64,000 bases of DNA from Verrucomicrobiaceae bacterium UBA7681 (GCA_002482965.1 DLGZ01000002.1:7954-71953), one strand, 5' to 3'. Positions 49,397 to 58,717 are shown, counted from the stretch's first letter. Translations and numbers: made by a program. The notes: a model not told the origin generated them from the sequence alone.

Positions 49397-49858
49397 ATGC
49401 TTAACATCGTCCTCTTTCAGCCGGAGATTCCGCACAACACAGGAGCCATCGGGCGGCTTTGCCTGGCCACGAATGCGCGGTTGCATCTGGTCAAACCGCT
49501 TGGCTTCAGCCTAGAGGACAAGCAACTCAAGCGCGCCGGACTGGACTACTGGCAGGAGGTGGATGTGCGGGTCTGGGAGACCTGGGAAGAGATGGCGGCG
49601 GAGATTCCTGCCGAGGCCGCGTGCTACTTCATCGAATGCCAGGGCGACCACACCTACTGGGAAGCCGACCTCACAGCCACAGAGATTTTCCTCGTTTTCG
49701 GCCCGGAAACACGCGGCATCCCGACCTCGGTGATCCAGCCGGAGCGCTGCCTGCGCATCCCGATGCAGGGCACGCGAAGCCTAAATCTGGCCACCGCAGC
49801 GGGCATCGTGATGTATGAGGCGCTCAGACAACGCACGCTGGCGGGCATCATGCCTTGA
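49397..49858 (+). CDS. trmL: tRNA (cytidine/uridine-2'-O-)-methyltransferase TrmL
   Basis: 153 residues, the normal TrmL length, SPOUT fold. Motifs: 'VLFQPEIPHNTGAIGRLCLA', 'FLVFGPETRGIP' and 'RIPMQGTRSLNLATAAGIVM', the knotted SAM site. It methylates the wobble nucleotide of tRNA-Leu. Start ATG 49397 gives the canonical 'MLNIVLFQPEIP'; the longer frame overlaps gtrA. Two bases after gtrA. Confidence 0.95.
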   Translation: MLNIVLFQPEIPHNTGAIGRLCLATNARLHLVKPLGFSLEDKQLKRAGLDYWQEVDVRVWETWEEMAAEIPAEAACYFIECQGDHTYWEADLTATEIFLVFGPETRGIPTSVIQPERCLRIPMQGTRSLNLATAAGIVMYEALRQRTLAGIMP

Positions 49859-49894
49859 CGCCGCGTGGCATCTGCGGAGCGTACACAAAATTAC

Positions 49895-50572
49895 ATGAGC
49901 CAGGAAGCAGCCCCACTTGCCGCACACGACGTGCACCGTACCTACCACCTTGCCGGGCATGATCTGCCCGTGCTTTGCGGCGTGAATGTCGAAGTCGCCG
50001 CCGGAGAAAAGGTGTTCCTCTGCGGCCAGTCCGGCGCAGGCAAAACCACTCTGCTCTACGTCCTCGGCGGGCTGGAGCAGCCCACTTCGGGTGATGTGCT
50101 CGTGCATGGCCGCTCGCTTTATCAGGCGGCGGCGGCGGAGCGTGCACGCACGCGCAACGAGGTCATGGGATTTGTTTTCCAGCATTACTTCCTGCTGCCG
50201 GAACTCACGGCGTTGGAAAATGTGATGCTGCCGGCCATGATCGGCGGCAAAAAAGGGGAGACACGTGCCCGTGAACTGCTGGACAAGGTGGGCCTCAGCG
50301 CACGCCTCCAGCACCTGCCAACCGAACTTTCCGGCGGCGAGCAGCAGCGCGTTGCCATCGCCCGCGCGCTTATCAACAACCCCGGCATCATCTACGCCGA
50401 CGAACCCACCGGCAACCTCGATGCGAGCACCGGCAGCGGCGTCATCGACATGCTGATGCAGGTCGTCGATGAGGCCAAAAAAACACTCATCGTCGTCACT
50501 CATGATCAAACCCTGGCCAAGCGCGGTGACCGCCGTCTTCTGCTCAAAGAAGGAAAGTTGGAAGAAGGTTGA
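49895..50572 (+). CDS. ABC transporter ATP-binding protein, LolD/MacB type
   Basis: 225 residues from ATG 49895; an in-frame GTG at 49865 would add ten. Walker A 'GQSGAGKTT', Q-loop 'GFVFQHYFLLPELTA', signature 'LSGGEQQR', Walker B 'IIYADEP' and H-loop 'VVTHD'. The 'LDKVGLSARLQHLPTELSGG' neighbourhood and short length place it with LolD/MacB, which export lipoproteins or other substrates. No matching permease is next to it. A lipoprotein-release role is inferred from family only. Confidence 0.9.
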   Translation: MSQEAAPLAAHDVHRTYHLAGHDLPVLCGVNVEVAAGEKVFLCGQSGAGKTTLLYVLGGLEQPTSGDVLVHGRSLYQAAAAERARTRNEVMGFVFQHYFLLPELTALENVMLPAMIGGKKGETRARELLDKVGLSARLQHLPTELSGGEQQRVAIARALINNPGIIYADEPTGNLDASTGSGVIDMLMQVVDEAKKTLIVVTHDQTLAKRGDRRLLLKEGKLEEG

Positions 50573-50617
50573 TGCACTCGCCTTGGGACTGAAACGAGAT
50601 TAGACTTCTACACGCGT

Positions 50618-52255
50618 ATGTCTTCGGAATCTCCCATGCCCGACACGGGCACCCCTCCCCCCTATGGATCGCAACGCCAGAAGCGCGGCTGCTTTGGCTC
50701 GTTCATCCGCCTGCTGTTTTTACTCTCCCTGCTCATCGCGCTGGTGCTGCCATTCACCCCTTTTGCCGGCAAGATCAAACAAGGCATCCAGGACATCGTC
50801 GCCTCTGCACGGAGCACGAAGGAGCGCATCGTCACGCGTGACGTGATGCGCGATGTGATCAAAGAAGTTCCCGTCTTTAAAGAAGTGACCAAAGAGGTCA
50901 TCCGCGAAGTCCAGCCACCGCTGCCAGAGAAGTACATTCCCCGCAAAGACATCGACGTGGCCACGCTCTTCAACGGCATCACGGTCAAAACAAACCTGAT
51001 CACCGAACAGGGCAGTTTTGCCAGCCTGGAACGGCTTGATCCCGAGGCCTACAAGGCGGAGTTCCAGCTCAGCATCCGCGTGCCGAAGGCGAACCAGACT
51101 TTGGACGAACTTTCCCGCATCAACAAAAACCTGCCCGGCATCCTGCCCGGGCTCGAGGTCATGCTGCCTGCGGCGAAGGTCAGCGGCTTCTACCACAAGC
51201 TCTACGAGAATAAAACCAACCGCGTGCAGAACGAACTCACGCGCCTCAGTAAAATCCTCGACCGTCACAACTTCTACGACACCGAGACCATCCTCGAACT
51301 GACTCACCCGGCCACACAGCGGCGGGCCCTGCTCATTCAGTCGGAGATGGACGTCGTGGCGGACGGCTCAGACGGTGACCGCATGCCGACGCTGGACGAG
51401 TACATCTACCTCTCTGACTACTACCAGCCCTTCACCAGCTATGCTTGGGCAAAGACGACGAAGACCCCCAACCCGCTCCTTGCCAAATGGGAGGACCGCC
51501 TGCAAAAAGCGCAGGATGAATACGCAAAAAAAGGTCTGAGCTCATCACGCAATCGAGATCTCAAGGTCATGATTGATCAGCTCAAGCTCGAGGTCGCCGA
51601 CTTCAAGGTGCGCAGCAGCCTCATCGCGGACAAGGACCCCTTCATTGTCCTCTCGCTGCTGTTTCGTGGCTACGGGGATCAGAACAAATTCACGCCGCAG
51701 ATGGGCGACTACGCCGCCGTCATTCACGAAGGCAAAATCTATCCCGCCATCTGCGGCGACTACGGACCCAGTTTCAAAATGGGCGAAGCTTCGCTGCGCA
51801 TGGCCAAAACCATCAATCCCAAGGCCACGCCCTACATCCGCCCCGAGAGCGATCTCAAGGTCACCTACCTTATCTTTCCCGGCACGGCTGAAAAAGAGCG
51901 CAGCGCGCCCGATCTCGCCAAATGGCGGGAGAAATGCCTGGCCCTGCTGGGGGAAGTCGGCGGCGTGGGAGCTGGTTATGAACTGTACACCTGGGAAGAC
52001 CCGTTCAAGAAGCCTGAGCCTCCACCCGTCACGCCTCCGTCGAGCAATGATACCGTCACCCCAGGCACTCCCGGAACACTAACTCCGTCGGCAGAGTCCC
52101 CTGCCATGTCCCCTCCCCTGCAAGCACCACCCACTTCGCCGATCATTCTCACTCCTATCGAGCCACGACCCGAAGCGACGAAATCCGGCGAAGCCAAGGC
52201 GGCAACGAAGGCTGCGCCTGCCAAATCGGATGGAACGAAAGTGAAGAAAAAGTAA
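50618..52255 (+). CDS. Membrane-anchored protein with a GH75 chitosanase-like domain (tentative)
   Basis: 545 residues. A short Pro-rich start, one membrane helix ('SFIRLLFLLSLLIALVLPF', about 28-46), a charged helical stretch with repeated 'EVPVFKEVTKEVIREV' and a domain at about 235-425. That domain shows 'QSEMDVVADGSDGDRM', 'YAAVIHEGKIYPAICGDYGP' and 'FKMGEASLRMA'; the 'GD.G..GEAS..LA' part resembles GH75 chitosanases. The C-terminal 110 residues are Pro/Thr/Ser/Ala-rich, ending in Lys. The catalytic Asp/Glu pair cannot be confirmed. Might bind or cut an amino-sugar polymer outside the membrane; this is inference. Confidence 0.55.
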   Translation: MSSESPMPDTGTPPPYGSQRQKRGCFGSFIRLLFLLSLLIALVLPFTPFAGKIKQGIQDIVASARSTKERIVTRDVMRDVIKEVPVFKEVTKEVIREVQPPLPEKYIPRKDIDVATLFNGITVKTNLITEQGSFASLERLDPEAYKAEFQLSIRVPKANQTLDELSRINKNLPGILPGLEVMLPAAKVSGFYHKLYENKTNRVQNELTRLSKILDRHNFYDTETILELTHPATQRRALLIQSEMDVVADGSDGDRMPTLDEYIYLSDYYQPFTSYAWAKTTKTPNPLLAKWEDRLQKAQDEYAKKGLSSSRNRDLKVMIDQLKLEVADFKVRSSLIADKDPFIVLSLLFRGYGDQNKFTPQMGDYAAVIHEGKIYPAICGDYGPSFKMGEASLRMAKTINPKATPYIRPESDLKVTYLIFPGTAEKERSAPDLAKWREKCLALLGEVGGVGAGYELYTWEDPFKKPEPPPVTPPSSNDTVTPGTPGTLTPSAESPAMSPPLQAPPTSPIILTPIEPRPEATKSGEAKAATKAAPAKSDGTKVKKK

Positions 52256-52293
52256 GCGTGTCGAGGCTTGGCAGCCCGTCTGCGTGACGATAC

Positions 52294-53154
52294 TCAATCA
52301 AACACCACGGTCTTGTTCTTGACGACGAGCACACGGTCGCGGGCGTGCCACCAGAGGGCTTTGGCGAGGACGGTTTTTTCCAGATCGCGGCCTAGGCGGA
52401 CGAGGTCCTGGACGCTGTCTTCGTGGCTGACGCGCATGACGTCCTGATGGATGATCGGACCTTCGTCGAGATCCGCAGTGACGTAGTGGCTGGTGGCGCC
52501 GATGATCTTCACACCACGCTGGAAGGCCTGGTGGTAGGGCTTCGCACCGACGAAGGCCGGCAGGAAGCTGTGATGAATGTTCAGGATGCGATGAGGAAAC
52601 TCTGCGATCATCGCCGGACTGATGATCTGCATGTAGCGAGCCAGCACGACGGTGTCGATGCGGTGCTGACGCAGCAGTTCGATCTGCGCGGCCTCCTGCG
52701 CGAGCTTGTTGTCTTTCGTGATCGGAAAATGATGAAACGGAATGCCGAAGCGCTCCGCCGCAGGCCGCAAGGTCTCGTGATTGGCAACGATGAGCGGGAT
52801 GTCCACGGGCAGGTCGCCGGATTCATGACGGGCGAGGAGATCGTAGAGGCAGTGGTTCTCCTTGGTGACAAACAGCGCGATGCGTTTGCGCTGGCTGGCA
52901 AAGCTCAGGCGCATCTGCATTTCATGCCGACGCGCCATGGGCTGCAGGCGTGACTCGATCTCTTCATTGTCGAGCGTGAATTTTTCCAGGCTCCATTCCA
53001 AGCGCATGAAGAAGGCGTTCTGCTCAGGATCAATGTGCTGCTGCAGGTCAATGATGTTCCCCTGATGCGAGAAGATGAAACCTGTCACATCATGCACGAG
53101 ACCCGGACGGTCCGGGCAGTGGATGAGCAGCGTGGCGATGTCAGTAGAGGCCAT
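52294..53154 (-). CDS. purU: Formyltetrahydrofolate deformylase
   Basis: 286 residues, full length. N-terminal ACT domain ('LLIHCPDRPGLVHDVTGFIF') and a formyltransferase-like domain with 'LARYMQIISP', the His-Ser-Asp site in 'NIHHSFLPAF', and 'GATSHYVTADLDEGPIIHQD'. It releases formate from 10-formyl-THF, balancing one-carbon units for purine synthesis. Downstream of proB by 12 bases on the same strand. Confidence 0.96.
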   Translation of the reverse strand: MASTDIATLLIHCPDRPGLVHDVTGFIFSHQGNIIDLQQHIDPEQNAFFMRLEWSLEKFTLDNEEIESRLQPMARRHEMQMRLSFASQRKRIALFVTKENHCLYDLLARHESGDLPVDIPLIVANHETLRPAAERFGIPFHHFPITKDNKLAQEAAQIELLRQHRIDTVVLARYMQIISPAMIAEFPHRILNIHHSFLPAFVGAKPYHQAFQRGVKIIGATSHYVTADLDEGPIIHQDVMRVSHEDSVQDLVRLGRDLEKTVLAKALWWHARDRVLVVKNKTVVFD

Positions 53155-53166
53155 GGTGAATCTGGA

Positions 53167-53943
53167 TTACGAACGTGAAGCAGGAAAGCGCGTACAAATG
53201 CCGTGACCTTCGATCAGCCCTGGAATCTGCTCGGCATGTCGGCCGGAGGCGATGATGCACTCCACACCGCCGTGCACTGCGTCCTGCACGGCGCGCAGTT
53301 TGGAAATCATGCCGCCTGTGCCGAGGGCGGATTTCTCCTCTTCGGCGTGGTGGATCACGTCATCGACATTGTCGACGACGGGGATTGGGCCTTCTTCAGG
53401 CTTCTTGGTGTCACGCAGGAGTCCGGGGGCGCTGGTCAGCAGGATAAGGACATCGGCCCCCCAAAAACGTGCGACGCGGGAGGAGAGCTTGTCGTTGTCG
53501 CCGTAGCGCAGCTCTTCAATGGCAACGGAGTCGTTTTCATTGATGACCGGCACCACCTGAGAAAACTCCATGAGGCGATCAAGCACGGCTTTGACGCGCG
53601 GCGCGCGATCCACGTTCTCAAAGTCCTCATGCGTGACGAGCAACTGCGCGACGTGCAGTCCATGATCACGCAGCAGTGTCTCATAGGAGTGCATGAGGTG
53701 AGTCTGGCCCACGGCGGCGAGCGCCTGCAGCGTCGTCACGTCAGTGGGGCGTTGTTTGAAATCAAGCGGCTTCAGACCGGAAGCCACGGCCCCGCTGCTA
53801 ACGACGACGACAGAATGCCCAGCGCGCTTCAGCAGCGCGACTGCCTCAACGAGTTTGCGCAACTGCACAGGATCGGGTTCAGGCGCGTCTTTACGCGTGA
53901 GGATACCGGAGCCGAATTTGAGAACGATGCGCTTGGAGGCCAT
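53167..53943 (-). CDS. proB: Glutamate 5-kinase, no PUA domain
   Basis: 258 residues from ATG 53943. Amino-acid-kinase fold: 'IVLKFGSGILTRKD', 'VVVVSSGAVASGL', 'VVPVINENDSVAI', 'DNDKLSSRVA' and 'GTGGMISKLRAV'. First step of proline synthesis, phosphorylating glutamate. The C-terminal PUA domain of the E. coli enzyme (about 100 residues) is missing, a form seen in many bacteria. Upstream is a gap with an inverted repeat. Confidence 0.93.
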   Translation of the reverse strand: MASKRIVLKFGSGILTRKDAPEPDPVQLRKLVEAVALLKRAGHSVVVVSSGAVASGLKPLDFKQRPTDVTTLQALAAVGQTHLMHSYETLLRDHGLHVAQLLVTHEDFENVDRAPRVKAVLDRLMEFSQVVPVINENDSVAIEELRYGDNDKLSSRVARFWGADVLILLTSAPGLLRDTKKPEEGPIPVVDNVDDVIHHAEEEKSALGTGGMISKLRAVQDAVHGGVECIIASGRHAEQIPGLIEGHGICTRFPASRS

Positions 53944-54015
53944 GAGTGAAGGGAAACGAAGGGCGGCGAATATGGCGGGGTGAGCTGCGATGCAAAGGGC
54001 AAAAGCCGGAGAGGT

Positions 54016-54157
54016 GGCCGCAAAAAGGCGCAAAGAGGTTCAAAAAAGAGGTGGAAGGCGGCTGCGCCAAGGCGCACGGATACTAACCGTAATTCAGCGC
54101 CCAATCCGAAAGAAGATCAGACTCTGATTTTTGCCCTTTTTGAGTCTCTTTGCGGCC
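54016..54157. repeat. Imperfect inverted repeat between fabH and proB
   Basis: Left arm GGCCGCAAAAAGGCGCAAAG continuing AGGTTCAAAAA (54016-54046), right arm (54129-54157) its partial complement, ending TCTCTTTGCGGCC. The shared GGCCG and CAAAGAG-N3-CAAAAA blocks pair. The 224-base gap has no other feature. Confidence 0.55.
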
Positions 54158-54167
54158 AATCAACAGC

Positions 54168-55187
54168 TTACCACCGCACCACGGAACTGGCCCAGGTGAA
54201 GCCGCCGCCAAAGGCGACGAGGAGGACGACATCGCCTTTTTGGAGGCGACCGGCCTTGTTGGCTTCGTCGAGGGCGACGGGGATCGTGGCGGCGCTGGTG
54301 TTGCCGTATTTGTCGAGATTCATGAATACGCGCTCCAGTGGCAGGTTCAGGCGCTCGGCGATGGCGCTGATGATGCGGGCATTGGCCTGATGAGGAATGA
54401 CCAAACTCACATCGGCGGCGGTCAGTCCGGCCATTTCCAGCGCCTGCTGGGAAGCCTCCAGCATGCGGGTGACAGCGTGCTTGAAGGTTTCGCGACCCTC
54501 CATGTGGATCGTGTTGGGATGCGAATCGACGTTTTCGGGAGTGATCGGGCAGGCCGAGCCACCGCCGGGGACTTTGAGTACGTCAGCGAGGGTACCGTCC
54601 GTGCCCATGACCGTGGAAAGCACGCGCCCGGGGGCCTCGGTTTCCGATGCATCAGCCCGGCGAATGACCACGGCACCAGCGCCATCGCCAAAGAGCACGC
54701 AGGTGTTGCGGTCTTTCCAGTTGATGAGGCTGCTGAGTTTTTCCGCGCCGATGACGAGGGCGGTGGTGCGATTGCCCGTGTTGATGAAATGACGTGCAAC
54801 CTGCAGGGCGTACAAAAAGCCGGAGCAGGCGGCCGAGATGTCAAAGCAGACAGCGTTCATGGCCCCGATCTTTTTCTGCACAAAGCAGGCAGTGGATGGG
54901 AAGAACATATCCGGAGTGACGGTGGCCACGATGATGAGCTGAATCTCTTCGGGGGCTACTCCGGCGCTGGCCATGGCGCGGCGTGCGGCTTCGGTAGCGA
55001 GATCGCTGGTAGCCTGATCCGCAGCGGCGATGCGGCGCTCCTTGATGCCGGTGCGGGAGGTGATCCACTCGTCTGAGGTATCGACAATCTTGGACAGATC
55101 GTCATTGGTCAGCACTTTTTCAGGCATGTAACTGCCAGTACCAATGATGCTTGAGGCGCAAAAGGGCTGGGATCTAGGAGCGGGCAT
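54168..55187 (-). CDS. fabH: 3-oxoacyl-ACP synthase III
   Basis: 339 residues. Catalytic triad: C121 in 'ISAACSGFLY', His in 'VIPHQANARI', Asn in 'YGNTSAA'. Starts fatty-acid chains by condensing acetyl-CoA with malonyl-ACP. Overlaps plsX by 14 bases, the classic plsX-fabH arrangement. Confidence 0.97.
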   Translation of the reverse strand: MPAPRSQPFCASSIIGTGSYMPEKVLTNDDLSKIVDTSDEWITSRTGIKERRIAAADQATSDLATEAARRAMASAGVAPEEIQLIIVATVTPDMFFPSTACFVQKKIGAMNAVCFDISAACSGFLYALQVARHFINTGNRTTALVIGAEKLSSLINWKDRNTCVLFGDGAGAVVIRRADASETEAPGRVLSTVMGTDGTLADVLKVPGGGSACPITPENVDSHPNTIHMEGRETFKHAVTRMLEASQQALEMAGLTAADVSLVIPHQANARIISAIAERLNLPLERVFMNLDKYGNTSAATIPVALDEANKAGRLQKGDVVLLVAFGGGFTWASSVVRW

Positions 55188-56196
55188 GGAGAGAAATGGA
55201 ATGGGCGGTGGCGGCGGCTTCGATGTGAGGCCCCACCTGATGTTGGATGGATTCGCAAGCCTGACGGATGGCGTTCTTCATGGCAAGCGGAGATGCACTG
55301 CCATGGGCGATGATGGTGATGCCCCGGAGGCCCAGCAGCGGCATGCCGCCGACCTCGTCGGGATTGGTACGGTAGTGGACGCGCTTGAAGGCGGGCTTGG
55401 CCAGCAGACCGCCGATCTTGGTCCAGAAGCCGCTCTTAATTTCGCTCTTCACCATGCTGAAAATGGTGTGGGCCAGCGCTTCGGCGTTTTTCAAAATGAC
55501 ATTGCCGGTGAAGCCGTCGCAAACGACGACATCCGGCGGGGTTTCCCAAACGTCATGGCCTTCGACGTTGCCGATGAAATTGATGCCCGCGGTCTGCCGC
55601 AGCAGCTTGCCGGTTTCTTTGCACAGCGCATTCCCCTTTTCTTCCTCGGTGCCGTTGGACATGAGGCCCACTCTGGGGTTCTCCCGGCCCAGCACATGGC
55701 GGGCAAAGACGCTGCCCATGATGGCATTCTGCACCAGGTGGGAGGGCTCGCTGTCTGGATTGGCACCGGCATCAATCAGCACCCAGTGCTTGGTCAAGGA
55801 CGGCATGATCGAGGCGATGGCCGGCCGCTCGATGTGCGTGAGGGTGCGTAGTTTGATCAGGGAGGCGGTGACGGCGGCACCGGTGTGCCCGGCGCTGACC
55901 ACGGCATCTGCCTTGCCATCTTTGACCAAGTCCACGGCCACGCTGATGGAGCTGTCCTTTTTTTTGCGCACGGCGTCGATGCCACTGTCAGACATTTCGA
56001 CGATCTGGCTGGCGGGAACGATCTCCAGTTTTGGGCTGGAGACTCCCTGCTTCTGCAGTTCCTGCTCAATGGCCGCTGGAACACCCACCAAATACAGTTT
56101 GGTGATGGCGGGCAGCGACTCGAGGGCGAGCTTGACGCCAGCGATGGGGTTTTGCGGGGCGAAATCGCCCCCCATGACGTCCAGTGCGATCTTCAT
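55174..56196 (-). CDS. plsX: Phosphate acyltransferase PlsX
   Basis: 340 residues. Start 'MKIALDVMGGDFAPQNPIAG', 'VSAGHTGAAVTASLIKL', 'GANPDSEPSHLVQNAIMG' and 'VVCDGFTGNVILKNAEALA' are family motifs. Makes acyl-phosphate from acyl-ACP for phospholipid synthesis. Overlaps fabH by 14 bases; the rpmF gene that often precedes plsX is not here. Confidence 0.97.
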   Translation of the reverse strand: MKIALDVMGGDFAPQNPIAGVKLALESLPAITKLYLVGVPAAIEQELQKQGVSSPKLEIVPASQIVEMSDSGIDAVRKKKDSSISVAVDLVKDGKADAVVSAGHTGAAVTASLIKLRTLTHIERPAIASIMPSLTKHWVLIDAGANPDSEPSHLVQNAIMGSVFARHVLGRENPRVGLMSNGTEEEKGNALCKETGKLLRQTAGINFIGNVEGHDVWETPPDVVVCDGFTGNVILKNAEALAHTIFSMVKSEIKSGFWTKIGGLLAKPAFKRVHYRTNPDEVGGMPLLGLRGITIIAHGSASPLAMKNAIRQACESIQHQVGPHIEAAATAHSISLHARS

Positions 56197-56302
56197 TCCT
56201 GCGGTTGCGTGAGAGTCTTCAAAAGTATCGGGAGAAGAGTCTTAAAGCGTGCGGAGGCGGGAATGCAAACGGGAGTTTTTGGCCGTAGATGACAAAAACA
56301 AA

Positions 56303-56329
56303 CCGGGAGTGCAGTGGTTGCACTCCCGG
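56303..56329 (-). terminator. Terminator after the adenylate-forming-enzyme-like gene
   Basis: CCGGGAGTGCA / TGCACTCCCGG, an 11-bp perfect stem, 5-base loop, then TTTGTTTTTG on the minus strand, 30 bases past the stop at 56359. Separates that gene from plsX-fabH. Confidence 0.82.
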
Positions 56330-56358
56330 CTGAAAAAACGCAGGCTCGAACGGGGCGT

Positions 56359-57420
56359 TTAGTAAACGCCTTCCACGATGGTTTTCTCCATAGCGCCGAA
56401 GGGGCGCACATCGGCGACGCCGTCCCAGGCATAGGGGGCGCGGGGTTTGCGGCGCATGGCCTCGTCGCGCTCCAGAAAGCGGGGCATGAAGAATTCCTTG
56501 GTGAGGGTGGTGAGCTCCACGCGGCCCCAGGCGTCGTATTCGACGGTCTGGTCGGTGTTTTTGGGATCCACCACACGCAGCACAGCGCGGGGCTGCGGGG
56601 CGTAGTAGGAGATGGAGAAGTTGTCTTCCGGGGTCAGCGGCACGCTGGCGGCGAGGCCCATGAGGGTGTTGCCGTAGGTGGGGTAGAAGCCGATGCGGTT
56701 TTCCAGCACTTCTTCGACGATGAAGCGCACATACTGAGGCGTCATGGTGGTGCCACCGACGAAGCAGCCGCGGATGCCGACGGAGTAGAGATCCACCTTC
56801 TCGGCGAGGGCTTCGAGGAGCTTGGGTGTGGTGAAGATGGCGGAGATCTTGCGATTCTTCAGGATGAGGACGGCCTGATCGATCACGTGATCCATGTACT
56901 GGCGGGCCACGTCGAACTGCTTGTTGGAGATGGCCTTCTTCACGAAGCGGGGGTCGAGATCGACGAAGTAGCAGGAGCTGCCGCGATAGTTGGCCAGATG
57001 CTCCACGGCTAGGCGGAGGCGGCGGGGGCCGGTGGGGCCAACCATGATCCATGATTCACCCGGCGGGAAGTGCTTGTCGTCGAGCTTGTGGCTGAACTCT
57101 TCGTAATCGACGCGAAAGTCATTCCAGCCGATGCGCTGCTTGGGCATGCCGGTGGTGCCGCCGGTTTCGAAAATGTTGAAGGGCTTGCCTTTGAAGGCGG
57201 CGGGGACCCAGACTTCCGGCTGCTGATCGCGGAGCCATTCGTCCTGGAAATGGGGGAAGTTTGCCAAGATGTCCTCATAGCTGTTCACCTTGCCACGGGG
57301 ATCGAAATTGTTTTTGGCCCAGTCGAGCCAGAAGGGGCAGCCGGTTTCTGGCGAGAAATGCCAGTTGATGATTTCGCGGACTTGGGTGTCGAGTTGGGTT
57401 TTGGCTTCGGCTGGAGTCAT
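56359..57420 (-). CDS. Adenylate-forming-enzyme-like protein (PaaK/LuxE-like), short
   Basis: 353 residues. The ATP-binding P-loop is 'FETGGTTGMPKQRI'; 'IMVGPTGPRRLRLAVEHLAN', 'TTPKLLEALAEKV', 'GCFVGGTTMTPQYVRFIVEE' and 'FYPTYGNTLMGLA' follow the phenylacetate-CoA-ligase order. It ends before the usual C-terminal lid domain; LuxE-type acyl-protein synthetases have a similar length. It may activate a carboxylic acid but the substrate is unknown. It is separated from plsX by a strong terminator. Confidence 0.7.
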   Translation of the reverse strand: MTPAEAKTQLDTQVREIINWHFSPETGCPFWLDWAKNNFDPRGKVNSYEDILANFPHFQDEWLRDQQPEVWVPAAFKGKPFNIFETGGTTGMPKQRIGWNDFRVDYEEFSHKLDDKHFPPGESWIMVGPTGPRRLRLAVEHLANYRGSSCYFVDLDPRFVKKAISNKQFDVARQYMDHVIDQAVLILKNRKISAIFTTPKLLEALAEKVDLYSVGIRGCFVGGTTMTPQYVRFIVEEVLENRIGFYPTYGNTLMGLAASVPLTPEDNFSISYYAPQPRAVLRVVDPKNTDQTVEYDAWGRVELTTLTKEFFMPRFLERDEAMRRKPRAPYAWDGVADVRPFGAMEKTIVEGVY

Positions 57421-57556
57421 GGACGGGACGGGGGATGTGAGCAGGGAGTGTGAAACGGGCGGAAGTAAACGAAAGTGGAAATCACAGCCTTTCGGCCTTT
57501 CCGCCTCGAATTTTTTTTCAACACCTGCGTCTGATTGGGCTACTCATCCTACCGCC

Positions 57557-57799
57557 ATGAAACTTCACACACTTCTCTGCTTGGCCGTGGTCCTGTTCAC
57601 ATTGACCTCCTGCTATGTCGGCCCGGGCTATCATCGGCCGGGAGCAATTCTTGTCGGCCCCAGACCTATCGGTGGCCCCATTGTGCTGCCACCCGGTGCC
57701 AGCCCTTACCATTACAGAGGCGTCAGATATTACCAGCATCGTGGCGTCTGGTACCGCCCTCACGCTGGTGGCCACATCATCGTTCCGCGTCCTTATTGA
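57557..57799 (+). CDS. Small lipoprotein
   Basis: 80 residues from ATG 57557. Signal with lipobox 'LTSC' in 'VVLFTLTSCYVGPG'. The mature part is rich in Gly, Pro, His and Tyr ('GVRYYQHRGVWYRPHAGGHI'), suggesting an unstructured or metal-/surface-binding tail. No family known. The upstream frame back to 57290 is antisense to the previous gene. Confidence 0.65.
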   Translation: MKLHTLLCLAVVLFTLTSCYVGPGYHRPGAILVGPRPIGGPIVLPPGASPYHYRGVRYYQHRGVWYRPHAGGHIIVPRPY

Positions 57800-57968
57800 G
57801 AGTCCCTGCAAGCAAACGCTGGTCTGCCTTGACCGGGTGAAAGGGGCTGTGCGAAACTCGGCACTCAGGTAAAGCCGTGGTGAAAAACCCGTGACGCATG
57901 AGCATGGCGCTCTACGGCATCGCCGCTATGCTCCCTCTCGGCCACACCGGCTCCATATCTCGCAAAAC

Positions 57969-58676
57969 ATGAGCCTTTCCCTCACTCAAGACGACAACAC
58001 AGCCCTCTTTCGCAAAGCCTGGACGCTCTATGACGCCATCTCCGAGAAGAACTACATGTTCCATCGTGAGATCTACGCGAAGATCACCGGATTGCTGCAA
58101 CTGCGCCACGCGCAGGGGCCCTACCACATCCTGGATCTCGGCTGCGGCAACGCACGTTTTCTGGCGCCCTGCCTGCAGACGGCACCTCCCGCCAGCTATG
58201 ATGGCGTGGATCTCTCCGCCTCCGCTCTGGATGAAGCACGCACGTATTTGAACGGCATCGCCAACACCGCCCTTCATCACAAGGACATGCTGAAGGCTGT
58301 GGAGGACACGGATTCGGCCTTCGACGTCATCTTTACGGGCTTTGCCGTGCATCATCTGGAAACCGCAGGCAAGCAGCGCCTCTTCAGCGCCTGCGCCGAG
58401 CGCCTCGCACCGGGCGGGCAGCTCATCATGGTCGATGTCGTGCGTGAGGACGGCCAGACGCGCGAGCAATACCTCGACGGCTACCTGAACTTCATGCGCA
58501 CGCAGTGGACGGAGGTCCAGCCCGAGCATCTCGAAGAAGCCTGTTCCCACGTGGCCGCCTACGACTTTCCTGAGACCCTCGCGGATCTCACGCAGATGGC
58601 GAAGAAGGCGGCGCTGTCACAGCCACAGCTCATCGGCCGCTACGAGCAGCATTACATCTTGCGGTTCACTGCCTGA
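57969..58676 (+). CDS. Class I SAM-dependent methyltransferase
   Basis: 235 residues from ATG 57969. Motif I 'ILDLGCGNARFLAPCL', 'YDGVDLSASALDEA', 'SAFDVIFTGFAVHHLE' and 'RLAPGGQLIMVDVVRED' are typical of the type 12/25 methyltransferases. The C-terminal lid has a helical pattern. Substrate unknown. The PSD1 gene follows after 41 bases. Confidence 0.87.
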   Translation: MSLSLTQDDNTALFRKAWTLYDAISEKNYMFHREIYAKITGLLQLRHAQGPYHILDLGCGNARFLAPCLQTAPPASYDGVDLSASALDEARTYLNGIANTALHHKDMLKAVEDTDSAFDVIFTGFAVHHLETAGKQRLFSACAERLAPGGQLIMVDVVREDGQTREQYLDGYLNFMRTQWTEVQPEHLEEACSHVAAYDFPETLADLTQMAKKAALSQPQLIGRYEQHYILRFTA

Positions 58677-58717
58677 AAGACACTCCAAACGCGGCTCGTT
58701 TGCCTTCGCACCCCCTG

